A DNA stretch of 64,000 bases from Anastrepha obliqua. Lineage: Eukaryota; Arthropoda; Insecta; Diptera; Tephritidae. Positions 10,896 to 22,271 of the stretch are shown in pieces. The notes beneath the pieces were generated by a model. The model worked only from the letters and a program-made list of their open reading frames with translations. It was not told the origin of the DNA and did no database searches. How positions within the stretch are numbered: the stretch's first letter is position 1; every line of letters begins with the position of its first letter. Position numbers and translations under genes: made by a program. The DNA is taken from contig NW_026562179.1 of NCBI RefSeq assembly GCF_027943255.1, positions 7,566,501 through 7,630,500 of the forward strand. Direction: 5' to 3'.

Positions 10896-12430
10896 AGATT
10901 GTAATATAGGCTGAATAAGTAAAGAAATTAATTATGATTGATCATTATTTTGAAGGGAGATTTCATGGTAGAAAGAAGTTAGGAATTGAGAAAGATGTTA
11001 ATTGCGGGAGAGTATAATTGTACGCCGTTCGTAATAAATAGCTCTGGTATTGTGACGCATTAAGTTGCCCACCAGCTCTAAGTACTCCAATTGAGTCGAT
11101 GAATAGATATAGAGTATTTCACTCTTGGATCTTATTTTTGTGTGCAAAATTATTTCGCACTTCTGTCTCTCTCACTCAAATACAAGGTAAAACCGTACAG
11201 CAGCCAGCAAAAGTGTGTGAACAAATTACAAACCTTGTCTCTGCAGCCTTTATCTCCTGCAGCTGTCTTTATATATATAATGCATATATATTTATGTATT
11301 ACTCTCCTAAAGGGTTCTTCCAGCGAGGTGGGCTCTACAACTTCATCTCGATGGACTTTGTGGTTTACTCAGAAGAGCTTCTGTTTTCTGTGTCAGTGTA
11401 AGTCACACTGTTTCAGCAAACGGAACGTGATGAGTATACTGCTCATTTCGTTTCCGTATACTTCTTATGAGTGCTATCTAAATTACGTATTCCTGCAAGG
11501 TCCCGTTTGCTATCATTATAGTGTCATCTTGTTCCTATTGTTTCGAACTGTAGATTTTAATTAAGGATTACCGGTTAACATTCTCAGGCTATTTTGTTGT
11601 GGTTCACAGACGCGAGCTTTTACTACATCTACTTCAGCCTCAATCTCCTGTCGTGTACTTTCGGCGATGAGTTGCTGAATCTTAAGTTCCCACAACTTTG
11701 CAGCTTTTAAGATCCTATTCTACGGAGATTTATTCAACAATCTCCGTTTTGACATCAATTGATACGCTTTACTCAAATAAAACAACTCTCTATATTTAAA
11801 ATATAATAGCTATAAAACTCATAAATTAATGACAACACAACTTTCCTTCTTTATATAATTTTGATGCTTAATCACTTTGTACATTTACACTGATATGCTC
11901 CACTTAAGACTGATTACCTCTGTTTAACAACTATCGTTATATCCTTATATTTTGTTTTAGTTTCTCATTCGCTCGGGCTTGGTTCCAGACGTTTTACAAA
12001 TGTTCATTATTCGTCACAATACGTTTATTTTCCATGTAGTGGTAAAATCTTCATTCGTAAGCGGACACTTACAGATAATTTCCTTCGCGTCGTCTTGTGC
12101 TTTTTGATTCAAGTGACAGACACAAGACTCTTATTTAGGATATGCTCGTAGAAAGCCGTGAACATATTCTTGTATTCGGTCGTGGAAGCTTCTTGGACGT
12201 CTTCTTTTTCCTTTGTATTGTTGGAAGTGTGATGACTTATCGCTTTTATGAATTTGAAGTAAATATAGTATGTATAAACTGCTTGATTTTGCTTTATCTT
12301 GGCTGTACTAGCCTTTTCAGCAATACCTACGGCATTTGAGCTTAACAAGTCATTGTTAGTTTGATCCTTTATTTCGCTTCTTTTGCTTTATCTTTTTGCA
12401 CGTCCGAAACATATTCACTCTACTCCGTTG
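10896..12430. other. AT-rich spacer, no supported gene
   Basis: Open frames at 11,142-11,564 (plus) and 12,348-12,109 (minus) have no recognisable domain, signal sequence or family resemblance, and I do not call them genes. No tRNA, satellite or element end is visible. Confidence 0.35.
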
Positions 12431-12439
12431 ACGCGAAAT

Positions 12440-13621
12440 CTTTGAAGTCGCCTTGGCATACCAAATGGCTAATGCATATAAAGAATCTGTAAAACAAATT
12501 TTCCAACTGTATAACAAAACTGGTGACCCAGTGCATTATTCTAAATTTCAGTGCTATTTAGAGGAATTCAATTGTTTGAATAAGTTCTTATACAGAAATT
12601 ATATTTTGAATTTTGACAACGATATTATTTCTGATGTCGTCAATGGTATTAGGAAGCTCAACCCCATATCTAAAACTGATATAAAAACGGATATCCTCTC
12701 GTCTATCTTGCTGAAGAACTATTTGTGTCGTGCAGAGCCTCTTATAATTGTATTTATTAAATCGTTGTTCTCCGGTATATACATATATGGCTGACTGAAA
12801 ATTAATATCGGTTATTCCCATATTTAATAGTGGAAATAAAAAGATTTTCGTAATTACAAACCGATTTCGAAGCCCTCATTTGTCTCAAAAGTTTTTGAGA
12901 TAACTGTGAAAGAACAGTTATATTTTACTGTCAATGCTTGATTTCCATCAAGCCGTTGCAAGCCGCCCTACTGTCACCAATTTGTCTATTTTCAATGATT
13001 ACTGCATTTCTGCTTTCCAGAACAGATTTCAAGTTGATACAATTCACACGGACTTCTCTAAAGCGTTTGACAAAGTATCCCACCGAATACTCTTGTCGAA
13101 GCTTGCGTCAATAGGTATTCACTCCACGTTTATGTTATGGACCAAGCCATATACATATGTCCAAAATGCACTGGGTTGTAATCGCTTGTAATCGTAGATA
13201 ATGCGACATCCCGTCCATTTATTACGCTCTTTGATGGCCTTCAATAAAGTATTTCAGGATCCCTTATTTATTATCTTTATTAATGATATTGATTAATATC
13301 TTCTTGTATGCTGATGATCTTAAAATATTCGAGGTAATTAGCAGTGCTCTAAAACGGTGAAATGCGACTTGTCCAGAGTTGGTGCTATTTAAATCGTTTG
13401 TCGCTAAACGTAAGTAAATACTTTGACGTAAAATTTGCTGAATGGGCCAATACCTTGCATACTTCGTATCGTATTGCTGACTCACCTTTGCAATCCGTTG
13501 AAGAAATTTAAGACTTGGGCGTTATTTTTGATTCTAAGGTAAATTTCACTAGCCACGTTAACCATGTTATATTCGATGCTAGCATTCGTACGCCGAAATT
13601 GTTCTGCATTTACTAACCCAC
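12440..13621 (+). mobile_element. Jockey/CR1-like LINE, 5' segment of a split copy
   Basis: The plus strand encodes, with several frameshifts, the connector before the RT (KFQCYLEEFNCLNKFLYRNY, about 12,540-12,600). The RT core follows, with DTIHTDFSKAFDKVSHRILL and SKLASIGIHS (about 13,030-13,120) and the catalytic LYADDLKIFEVI block (about 13,300-13,340). The thumb region LGVIFDSKVNF comes last (about 13,520-13,550). It stops at 13,621, inside the first copy of a 13-bp direct repeat, and the same protein resumes in frame at 15,444. The copy is decayed and not functional. Confidence 0.8.
13609..13621. repeat. 13-bp target duplication, left copy
   Basis: The 13-mer tttactaacccac is repeated at 15,431-15,443. 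It brackets the RNase H LINE inserted into the Jockey/CR1-like LINE. Confidence 0.9.
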
Positions 13622-15430
13622 TGATAATGCCACTTTCGACTCAATATGTTCTTCTGCCGAACGACACGAAGTTAATCAAACCATTGTAAAATGGATATAT
13701 TCCCTGCTCTCTGAGAGGCTGTCAACCGCTGATGAGAACCGTCTCGAACTAATCACTGTCAGGGCCAAGCAAGGATGTCCCAAGGGGGTGTTCTTTCTCC
13801 GCTGCTGTGGTGCTTGGTCGTAGACTCTCTACTAGCGGAGATGCAGGAACTCGGTTTTCATGTCCAAGCATATGCGGACGATGTCTGTGCGCTAACATCG
13901 AATAAATCCCTAAGGAGGCTTCGCACGAAAGTGCAACACTTCCAACACTGAAAGGTGTGACACTTGGTCTTTCCAACGAAGTTAAATATCTAGGAGTAAT
14001 CTTGGAGAAGAAGCTGACTTGGGAGACATACGTTTCACTGAAGCTGAGTTGCGCATTGAGGATTTTTCAGCAATGCCGTAGAGCCTTTGGTAAAACCTGG
14101 GGTCTGAAACCTGCTCTGGTCCTATGGATATACACAGCACTTATCAGACCAATCATCACTTACGCTTCTGTGGCTGGTGGCGACGGAGCATGGTTAAGTC
14201 CACAATCCGGGAACTATACAGGCTGCAAAGAAGTGTATGTTCATGCATCACGGGTGCCATGAGTACAATCTCTGGTGATGCCCTAAATGCTATTCTTGAT
14301 TTGCTCCCCCTGGGTCTTAAGATACAACAGGAAGCAATAAAAGCAATGTATAGACTCCATAAATGGGGTTTTCTGGCACGTAGAAGGAACTTCGGGATAC
14401 AGAGAAGTCTTTAAGTTGCTGTCGGAGCAGTATCCACTGTTTTTGGCACCTAAAGATGACCTGATACCCACAGTTTCATTTGGAAGGAAATTTGATGTCA
14501 GATTTCCATTGCGTGAGCAATGGAGCAATCCAGAATGCTTGCATGGAGGTTTGACGGATATTTTCTTTACTGATGGGTCCAAGAATGAAATAGGGTCTGG
14601 AGCCGGATGGTACTTAAACAATAGTAATAAGTATCACTACGCTATGGGGGAATGGCAACTGTTTTCCAAACGGAAGTTTTTGTCCTCCTGAAAGTAGCCG
14701 AGTAGATAATCCAGAGGAGAAGGAGCGGAAAACAGATTGGAGTTTTCAGTGACAGTCAGGTTGCGAAAAACTGGAGAACGCGAAGCAAACCTCAAAGATT
14801 GTTCAAGACTGTAAGAAGAAGCTTAATTCTGTCGCAAGACAAAACAGGCTTGTACTTATATGGGTTCCAGGACACTCCGGTGTTCAAGGAAACCAAATTG
14901 CCGATAAATTAGCGAACCATGGATCGGCGGTTCCCCCACAAGGGCCAGAGCCAATAATCGGAATCAGTTCCACAGGAATCATGAATTGGATCAGCGATTA
15001 TGTAGGTAATCTACTTAAAGAGCGATGGTCCGGTCTGGAACGCTGCAGAACTGCAAAGAATTTTGTGACAAGTCCGAACAGAAAACTGTCAAACTTTCTA
15101 CTAAAACTTAGAAGGAAAGACGTTCGGTTGATGGTCCGTATCATTGCGGGACACAACCCATGGAGTCAGCATATGACCACCGTTGGAATCATTGAGGACC
15201 TAATGTGCCTGTCATGCTTGAAGGAGGCGGATAGCACTGAGCTCTTTCTCTGTGAGTGTCCTGCCTCTATTCTTTTCTATCTCTTTCTCTGATACTTTTC
15301 TCTTTCCCTCCTTAACTATCTACCCCCCATCCAGAGTTTTAAATACAATGGGCTTTTTAGCCTGAGTGTTTTAGGAGTCACCAAATCTCCTGGTGCTCCT
15401 TGGCTCGACCTTTTCAAGTTTCATTTCACT
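13622..15430 (+). mobile_element. 5'-truncated LOA/I-type LINE nested in another LINE
   Basis: The insert starts inside the RT (FDSICSSAERHEVNQTIVKW, then a PQGG-equivalent KGV and an LWCLVVDSLL-like region by frame change). QAYADD-like sequence follows near 13,870, then the thumb NEVKYLGVILEKKLTW. A decayed RNase H comes after (FFTDGSKNEIGSGAG at about 14,565-14,610; a frameshifted FSDSQV; WVPGHSGVQGN near 14,860-14,895), and last the C-terminal domain ending in ECPAS. A 13-bp direct repeat flanks it, so the 5' truncation happened at integration, as usual for LINEs. RNase H places it in the LOA/I group. Several frameshifts make it non-functional. Confidence 0.85.
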
Positions 15431-15443
15431 TTTACTAACCCAC
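15431..15443. repeat. 13-bp target duplication, right copy
   Basis: Second copy of tttactaacccac. Joining the flanks across the insertion restores one continuous reading frame of the host LINE in the C-terminal RT region (TNPHTLKILYCAFVRS). Confidence 0.9.
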
Positions 15444-15990
15444 ACACTCTCAAAATATTGTATTGTGCTTTTGTTAGATCGAGATTATAGTATGCGGCTG
15501 TTATTTAGAGATCGTACAAAATAGGTTTCTTTAATCGGGTTGAGAGAGCTCAGAAAGTTTTTCTACGGTTCGCGCTCCGATTTTTAAGCTTTACCATTGA
15601 TGTTTATTGACTGAGTTAAAAACATTTGATAGCAGAAGATCTATTCTATCGTGTTCATTTGCTTATTTATTTATTTTTACTATTGATTGTCCGCCCTTCC
15701 CTTCGGAATAAAATTAAATTTAATGTTACTAATAAGAATTTTCGAGGTTTTATACTTGCCTTGAAAATTTGCTTCTGGGGAACCAATTACGAGGTGAATG
15801 CTCCGATTTCTAGGGCATGTGCGGATTAAAATTTTTAAATTCTTCTGATGCTGATTTTACATGGCCGAAGGCCATCTTAGTGAACCATCCTAAATCGTTA
15901 GTTTTTCTTAGTAATTATTGAACTATTGTATTGAACATTAGCTTAACATATGTAGTCTGTAAGAATGTGTCCATTGAAAGACAAATAAAC
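15444..15990 (+). mobile_element. Jockey/CR1-like LINE, 3' segment of the split copy
   Basis: Continues the LINE interrupted at 13,621: TLKILYCAFVRSRL, YAAVI and RVERAQKVFLRFALR are the typical end of the RT thumb. A Cys-poor C terminus follows, with FNVTNKNFRGFI and NYEVNAPISRACAD. The 3' end near 15,960-15,990 carries CAAACAAACCAA-like simple sequence that may be the tail. Single stops interrupt the frame. Confidence 0.75.
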
Positions 15991-16495
15991 CAACAAACAA
16001 ACCAATACATTTAATAAGGGAATCCGCTAACCGATGAAACCTTACCATGTTGATATAAATTTAATTGAAAGTTTATTTAGATTATTAACTAGAGGATAAA
16101 ATCCAAAAGATACACATAGTGTCTGAAGCTTTTTTCAAATAATTGAAAATAATTATATTTGAGCTGATCCAAACAATTCACCATGTGCTGAAAATTACTT
16201 TTGAGCAATTAAAAAACAATAGAAAAACTCATAAGAATAAAAAATAAAATCTAAAATAATAATACCTAAATAATTATATATTAGTTTCCAAAAATAATTT
16301 TTATTAAAAATAACATTTAGTTAATAAACAATTTATTTTGCAATATTTACGAAATTAGCTCACTTTACTTTATTTGTTTTATTATTTTTTTATCATTAAT
16401 ATAGTATATTTTAATGCCCTTATAGCATAACCCGGTTAATTCAATTGTAGGAAAGTTTTGTGAATTTAAGCCTACGTGCCGGGAAATTCATGGTA
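15991..16495. other. AT-rich spacer and probable 3' UTR of the next element
   Basis: Very AT-rich, non-coding. The portion next to 16,495 is likely the 3' UTR of the minus-strand Jockey fragment that follows. No gene seen. Confidence 0.35.
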
Positions 16496-16499
16496 GGCA

Positions 16500-17165
16500 A
16501 GTTCACAACTTCAAAGTAGCAGAGGTTTTTCGGCCTGTCGGCATGCATGTTTTTTTATAACACCAACTACTGTTTCTATATCCAGATCTCTATCTAAGTC
16601 TGAGTTTCTTATATACCATGGCGCCTTTACGTAGCGTCTTAGCATTTTATTCTGAAAGCATTGGATAACATCAACATTTTGCTTAGGCGTGCAGCCTCGG
16701 AGCTGAATCTCGTACATCCACATTGGTTTCAGTATAGTATCATAGCAGCTTTTTGAATGTTGTTAACATCGGCCCTCCTCCTAGAAGTCTGCTCATCCAA
16801 GGACTCCTTTTTCTTCACTATGTGCTCTCTCCATCTTAATTTAGCTTCTAGCGTGATGCCTAGATACTTCGCTGTATTAGTCCATGGGTGCTCAATATCT
16901 AAAAACACCGTTGAGCAGGTTTTATTTCCTTCAAAAATTTTTCAGTAATACCTTCGATCTTGATGTATATTATAATGGCTTTTTCGAAACCAAAATTGAT
17001 ACAATAAATAAAATTTCGTTGCTCATTATTTGGCATAGTTTTTGTAATAAAAATCCTGCCTCATACTTTGGACAGCATCGGAATTATAGATATATGTTAT
17101 TTGGGTTATAGGTCGAGATGGCATTCGGGGCTTTATCCGGTTTCGGCACCACTATAACTTCTGCT
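16500..17165 (-). mobile_element. Jockey-clade LINE fragment, internally deleted
   Basis: From 17,165 downwards the minus strand reads KIAEVIVVPKPDKAPN, as in the RT motif WK.A.VI.IPKPGK. It jumps to a decayed palm and then to the thumb, KYLGITLEAKLRWREHI (about 16,870-16,820). It ends with YEIQLRGCTPKQNVDVIQCF, QNKMLRRYVKAPWYIRNSDL and DRDLDIETV, the conserved C-terminal block of Jockey ORF2. The segment with the catalytic YADD is missing, so this is a deleted copy. Confidence 0.75.
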
Positions 17166-17204
17166 ATCTTTTAATAAATAGGGGCATATTGCAGCTTGTC
17201 ATAG

Positions 17205-17545
17205 GTCCATTGTGACATTTTTCCTTACACTATGGGATCCCATCCTGTGGCTTTATAAATGAGCTTAACTTTCGTTAAAAATGCATTGCATCTTCTAGCT
17301 AATCCTTCTAACTCACAAAGGAGGTGTTTAATAGTTTCCTCTTCTTTTGTATTGTACCAGCTTCTACAATAATCAAAGTATGGAGCTCCCACCCTACCTA
17401 TTAAACAATGACCGGTTAATACACCTATCGACCCTCTTGTATTCTTTTAGCAGGCATTTTGAACGATCAATAATGAGTTTCGGCCATGTCAATTTCCTTA
17501 ATTCACATGTTGTTAGGTTTTGCTACATATTTTACTATTTTAATA
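17205..17545 (-). mobile_element. LOA-like LINE, C-terminal segment (third piece of a split copy)
   Basis: The minus strand encodes LTTCELRKLTWPK, then DYCRSWYNTKEEETIKHLLC and ELEGLARRCNAFL. This parallels CEIARQTWPRL and EEELETIQHLFCTCP at the end of the LOA ORF2 at 4,991-8,596. It joins the RNase H segment at 18,661 once the mariner between them is removed. Confidence 0.7.
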
Positions 17546-18658
17546 TTGGGTTTTCAACTAAGTAGTTGCGGACTTTTTTTAGAAAATCAAAGACAATTAG
17601 TTTTGTGCAACTAAATAACTTTATTCTGTAAAGTATTGCCCATTTGGTTCAATGACATTTCGCCATCTTTCAGACAGCATCATAATCCCACGTTCATAAA
17701 ACTTCTGGTTCTTATTAGCAAAATAGCGATTTGACATCATCATCATTATTGAAATTTTTACCATTCAAGGAGTTTTGTAAAGATCGAAACAAAAAGTAAT
17801 CAGATGGTGTAAGATCAGGACTATATGGTGGATGTGGTGAAACATCCCAACCCAGCTCCAATAATTTTTGCTGAGTGGCCTTGCATTGCCATGATGGAAT
17901 ACAATAATTTTCCGATTTGTCAATTCGAACCGCTTTTCTTCAATTCCTTTGTAATCCCACCAAACTGATAACAAAACCTTCTTTTAATGAATATCTGCTT
18001 TTCATCTTGTTTGAGTTGGTTCACCTAGCCTGCTCCACGATCTTTTCCGCTTAATATTATTGTAAACAACCCATTTTTCATCGCCAGTTATCAGTAGTTT
18101 TAAAAATGGATCATTCTCATTACGATTCTATAGCAAATCACAGCTGTTAATGCGTTGCGTTAAATGCGTTTCTTTCAGTTGTTGTTCCAAGTTGTTTTAA
18201 GTGATTTTCAATCCATGTATGTGATATTTGAAGCATCTCTGCAATCTCACGTGTTGTACTGATTAGGGCGTCATCAACTTCAACTGGGCGATCAGAGCGT
18301 TTTTTATCTTTGAGTGAAAAATCACCAGAACGAATTCTGGCAAACTGATTTTGACACTGCCATTCTTTTACGGCTTCGTCACTATAAACAGCACATATCT
18401 TTTTATGAGCTTGCGATGCAGTTTTCCCTTTGCGGAAATAAAAAAGCAAAATATGACGAAAATGTTCCTTTTGATTTTCCATTTTTCAACGAACGCCAAA
18501 CAAAAACCACGCAAGCGATCAATTTGTTTGGTGATTGACACCTGAATTGCCAACTATCAAATAATGGGTTTTACATTTGTACTATGTCTGCAAACCTCAA
18601 AGAATTCAACTGAAGCCATCTATGAGTGAAGTCCGCAATTAGTTAGTTGCCAACCCAA
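17546..18658 (-). mobile_element. mariner (mellifera-type), degenerate, with TIRs
   Basis: Terminal repeats TTGGGTTTTCAACTAAGTAG, continuing to TTGCGGAC at the left, are mirrored at 18,631-18,658 (about 28 bp, a few mismatches). TA duplications lie at 17,544-17,545 and 18,659-18,660. At about 1.1 kb it is shorter than a typical 1.3-kb mariner, indicating internal deletions. It sits inside a minus-strand LOA-like LINE whose coding sequence continues on both sides. Confidence 0.9.
17765..18482 (-). pseudogene. mariner transposase, broken
   Basis: The N-terminal helix-turn-helix is clear: MENQKEHFRHILLFYFRKGK, KKICAVYSDEAVKEWQCQNQ, FARIRSGDFSLKDKKRSDRP and STTREIAEMLQISHTWIENH. This matches mariners of the mellifera subfamily. 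A degenerate catalytic part at 17,974-17,765 keeps VWWDYKG, then ELTNRK and VFHHGNARP, where the HHDNARPH block has Asp replaced by Gly, so one catalytic Asp is lost. Frames change several times. The product cannot be active. Confidence 0.85.
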
Positions 18659-18660
18659 TA

Positions 18661-19040
18661 GTTTCCCTGTCTATCAGTAATTTACAAGTGGCAATGGGCA
18701 TAGGTATCAACGTTTTATCCAATTGGATAACAAAATTTGTACCAATTCGAGAAAGTTCATCTGATTTGCATATTCCTATGGCCTGGCACCCAAATAAGGT
18801 GACACGTCATCAACATTCTATGACTCTTTTTGACGAGTGCGTTTTCGATTCTAGCGCTTTTATGGCTACTTGACTGTCTGAGTAGATGAAGGTTGTAAGT
18901 TCTTCCTTAATGTAATTGGTATAACAATATGGTTGAATTCCTTTAAGGGGCAAAGGCAATTCTGGTGACTCGCGCTGCTCACGTTGCAAAAAATTCAAAA
19001 GTCTGAAAATCATACCAGTATTAGCAAATTTCAGAAATTT
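18661..19040 (-). mobile_element. LOA-like LINE, RNase H segment (second piece of a split copy)
   Basis: The minus strand reads FIYSDSQVAIKALESKTHSS at about 18,885-18,826, the RNase H SDSQ block. A decayed tail follows and then CKLLIDRETI next to the mariner insertion site. CKLLIKDALI is found at the equivalent place in the LOA element at 4,991-8,596. It lies between the mariner and the hAT element, which together cut the LINE into three. Confidence 0.7.
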
Positions 19041-19058
19041 TCATAATAAATAGATAAA

Positions 19059-21460
19059 CAGCGGCAACACTGCGGTAAGCGATTTCGCGCCGACAAACAC
19101 GACGCGAAGTCGCGTCTCCGTTCTAGGATCGGCTGGAACCGATTAGCGTGTTCGAGAATTTTTTGGCTTTATATAATATATACGCAATGCACGTCGACAT
19201 TGCGCTCAGTTTAATACTGAACGGCATTATCAACGTTCTGCGTGCAGCGGTTGGGTTAGAGTTCGAAACATTATGGCAAGCAGTAGTAAGAAGGCGAAGA
19301 CATACCATTTCCATTCGGAATGGGAAGAACAATACTTCTTCACAGAAGTTAAAGGCAAAAGTGTTTGTTTGTTATGTAATACCATACATCTGTGTCAGTT
19401 CCTAAAAAAGGAAATATTGAGAGGCATCATAAAACTATACACTCGAATTTTGAGAAGGCATTCCCGTTAAATTCTGCCACCAGAAAAGAAAAACTGAAAC
19501 ATTTAAAAATCCAGTTAATTGGACAACAGTCAATATTTTTGAAAACAATCGACAAAAATAAGGCTGCAACTGAAGCATCATTGTCGTGTTTCCCAGATAA
19601 TTGCACAAAAGAAAAAACCTTATGAAGACGGGGAAATCATAAAACAAGCATTTTTGGAAGGTGCAGATTCTTTATTCGCCAACTTTAGAAATAAAGACGA
19701 AATAGTGTCTGCTATAAAATCTATGCAATTTTCTGCTAATACAGTGATGAGGCGAGTAGAAGTAATGAGCAATGATATTATTTTACAATTAAGAAGTGAC
19801 TTAGATAACTGTATTTATTTTTCCCTGCAACTGGATGAATCAACAGATGTAGTTGACCTCACAGATGGCCATATTTGTCAGGATGGCTTTTAGTGATTTT
19901 ACAATTAAAGAAGATATTTTGAAGTTTATTCCACTCAAAGGACATACTACTGGGCTAGAGCTGTTTTCTCATTTAAAAAATCTCATCTCTTCTGAGAAAA
20001 TTCCAATATCAAAAATGGTAGGTCTGACAACTAACGGTGCTCCAGCTATGGTGGGTTGTAATAAGGGGCTCGTGGCGCTATGTCATAAGGATGAAAGTTT
20101 TCCACAATTTCTTAGTTACCACTTCATCACAGTTACCATACATCAGCAAGCATTATGTGGAACTTTTCTAAACTTGAACAACGTTATGAATCTAAACTTG
20201 AACAACGTTATGAGATTAGAGCTCAAGCGTTACAAAGAAGATTATTTAAAACCTTGGCTGATGAAATGGACTGCCAATACGGAGAGCTACTTCTTCACTC
20301 TGAAGTGCGATGGTTAAGCAGAGGACGAGTGCTCAAACGTTTCAATGATGTCTTGCCTGCTATACTCCAATTTTTCAAAGAACGCGATGAACCGATTCCT
20401 GAACTGGAAAATTCGACTTGGCTCAGAAATTTTGGTTTTCTTGTGGACATTACAGAGAAATTAAATGAGCTTAACTTGCAGCTTCAAGGCGGGATAAAGA
20501 ATTAGCGGAAATGATTTCTGATATAAATGCATTTATTACAAAACTTGAATTTTGGGAACAAAACCTAAAAAACCGCGATACTAAGCATTTTCCTGTTCTT
20601 TCCGAAAAGATATCCAAAAATCTATTAGAGCCCTATGACAGTAAATATCATATGGAAATAGTTTCTAACTTGAAGGAAAACTTCAAAAATCGTTTCAAGG
20701 ATTTCAGCAAAATTGCTTTGGTGACGCAATTTGTTGTTTCACCCTTCATGGACATTGATATACAACAGTTTGCAACTTGTGTAATGAACAACTTTGGCGA
20801 AGACATTGCTGTGACAGAAATGGAACTGATTGCTTTTCAAAGTGACTTGACTTTAAAATCTTTAGGTTCAAATACAAAATGTATATGGACTTTAGTAAGT
20901 AAAGATAAGTATTCAGTTTTATGTCGTGTTGCGTTGAAAGTGAAAGCGTTATTCAGTCAACTTATTTGTGTGAATCTTCTTTTTCCAATATGAAATTTAT
21001 TAAAAATAAATTCCGTAATCGGCTTACAGATATATATTTGGATAACTGTATTCGAATGACTGTATCAAATTATACTGGAAATATTAAAAAAATTATCGAT
21101 GAGTCAGAATGTCAACCTTCTCATTAAATATGCTCTTTTTATCTGCCCATATTTTATTTATATAATAATGTACTATTACTGTTTTGTTGTTTTTTTAAGT
21201 CGCTTGTGATTTGCCGTTATGACTGCAAAAATTTTGTTATGATTGATAGGTGTGAACATGGATGGAGTTATGCATAAGTATAAGCACTATAAGTCATAAG
21301 TTTACTATATATAGAACGTATATTAGTAAAATAAATACATGTATTGTATGTCGAATATAACTGTGTATTATTTAATTTATGTTGGTTTATGCAAGTAGCT
21401 CCCTGTTTATTTCAAAATGTTGAAAGTAGCTCAACACATTGAAAAGGTTGGCGACCACTG
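19059..21460 (+). mobile_element. hAT-superfamily DNA transposon, degenerate
   Basis: A hAT-type transposase relic lies between ends that fit hAT conventions. The left end starts CAGCGGCAACACTGCGG (19,059) and the right end finishes GGTTGGCGACCACTG (21,460), both of the CAGNGG form. I could not find a convincing 8-bp target duplication, so the exact ends are tentative. Both flanks belong to the minus-strand LOA-like LINE, which supports an insertion here. Confidence 0.75.
19273..21127 (+). pseudogene. hAT transposase with BED zinc finger, frameshifted
   Basis: Starts at the ATG at 19,273 (MASSSKKAKTYHFHSEWEEQ). The BED finger is CLLC followed, after a frameshift, by IERHHKTIH. The catalytic region shows LQLDESTDV (first Asp), a GHTTGLELFSHL linker, MVGLTTNGAPAMVG (second Asp position occupied by Asn) and then LLHSEVRWLSRGRVLKRF (the W-containing hAT block). 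The C-terminal dimerisation part lies at 20,511-20,990, and CESSFSNMKFIKNKFRNRLT near 20,960-21,020 is a typical hAT dimerisation motif. At least five frameshifts occur. A 23-bp tandem duplication around 20,165-20,215 adds another lesion. Similar proteins are known as hAT/Charlie-like or ZBED-like transposases. It is inactive. Confidence 0.88.
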
Positions 21461-21479
21461 TTTTAAGGGCTCCACATAT

Positions 21480-21900
21480 ATAAAGACTGTCCATACTTTG
21501 TATATTATGTATCCCCTTTCTAATGCCGTCCACCATACCTGTACGCCAAAGTTAGGGTTAATCTTACTATTGCTGTGTAAAGCCAACTAACAATGGAAGA
21601 TGAAAGTCCCCAAGTTGATCCTATTAGTATTTTACAGGAGTAAGGTGTTATAGTGGCTTTTCTTACTCTATCTTCGCCATTTGACTTCCTGTCTAGTACT
21701 ATTAATCCCATGTCAACTTTTTCCTGCCTCAGGAATAAAGACAACTTTTACTTCTCTCCATAAGACTGGAATACATTTAAGCTTCAAAGGAGCTTTAAAT
21801 ATAACAGTTAACCACTCCATAATATAGCCGAGTGAGTTTTGTATTTGTAGCGGGAAGAATTCATTAGGATCAGGTGATTTAAACGGATAAGACTGAAATA
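21480..21900 (-). mobile_element. LOA-like LINE, RT segment (first piece of a split copy)
   Basis: The minus strand reads NEFFPLQIQNSLGYIMEWL and VLWREVKVVFIPEAGK (about 21,860-21,720), the start of an RT. It then jumps, by internal deletion, to MGLIVLDRKSNGEDRVRKA and STWGLSSSIVSWLYTAIVR, the RT thumb. The catalytic YADD segment is missing. Orientation and order fit the pieces at 18,661-19,040 and 17,205-17,545, so these three are best read as one element. Confidence 0.65.
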
Positions 21901-22270
21901 AAACAATTCATTGATGACAGCAATAGAAAGAGCCTCGTATTCGAAGGAATAGAAAAACAAATGTTTCCTGAAAAAGCTGTAAAAAAATCTGGGAAGAAAC
22001 ACTGGGCGTGGAAACAAATACAATTCGAGGCGTTAAATTTCGATATGAACGAGGCACAAAAAGCTAGCGGGCTCTACTATTTCCGTTGAGAATGATTTAA
22101 GCATGGGCAACAGAGAGAAAAACAGGCCCTTCTTTAACTTAAAAGAGAAATTCGTAACATTAATGCAACGCGTATAATTCTAGTATTGGAGACTAGGATG
22201 AAAATAGAAAATAAATGGGATAAACACAAAATATTGGCGAGTGGGGAAGAAAAGGCAACAAAAATATTAA
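21901..22270. other. Unassigned spacer
   Basis: No gene or repeat recognised. Short A-rich stretches only. Confidence 0.3.
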
Positions 22271-22271
22271 A

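Noticed and set aside
11142..11564. 140-codon open frame
   Set aside because: No domain, no family resemblance and AT-driven composition. An overlapping frame (11,099-11,401) is just as open, so it looks like chance.
12109..12348. Minus-strand 79-codon gene candidate
   Set aside because: Opposite strand is equally open (12,142-12,339), no motif found.
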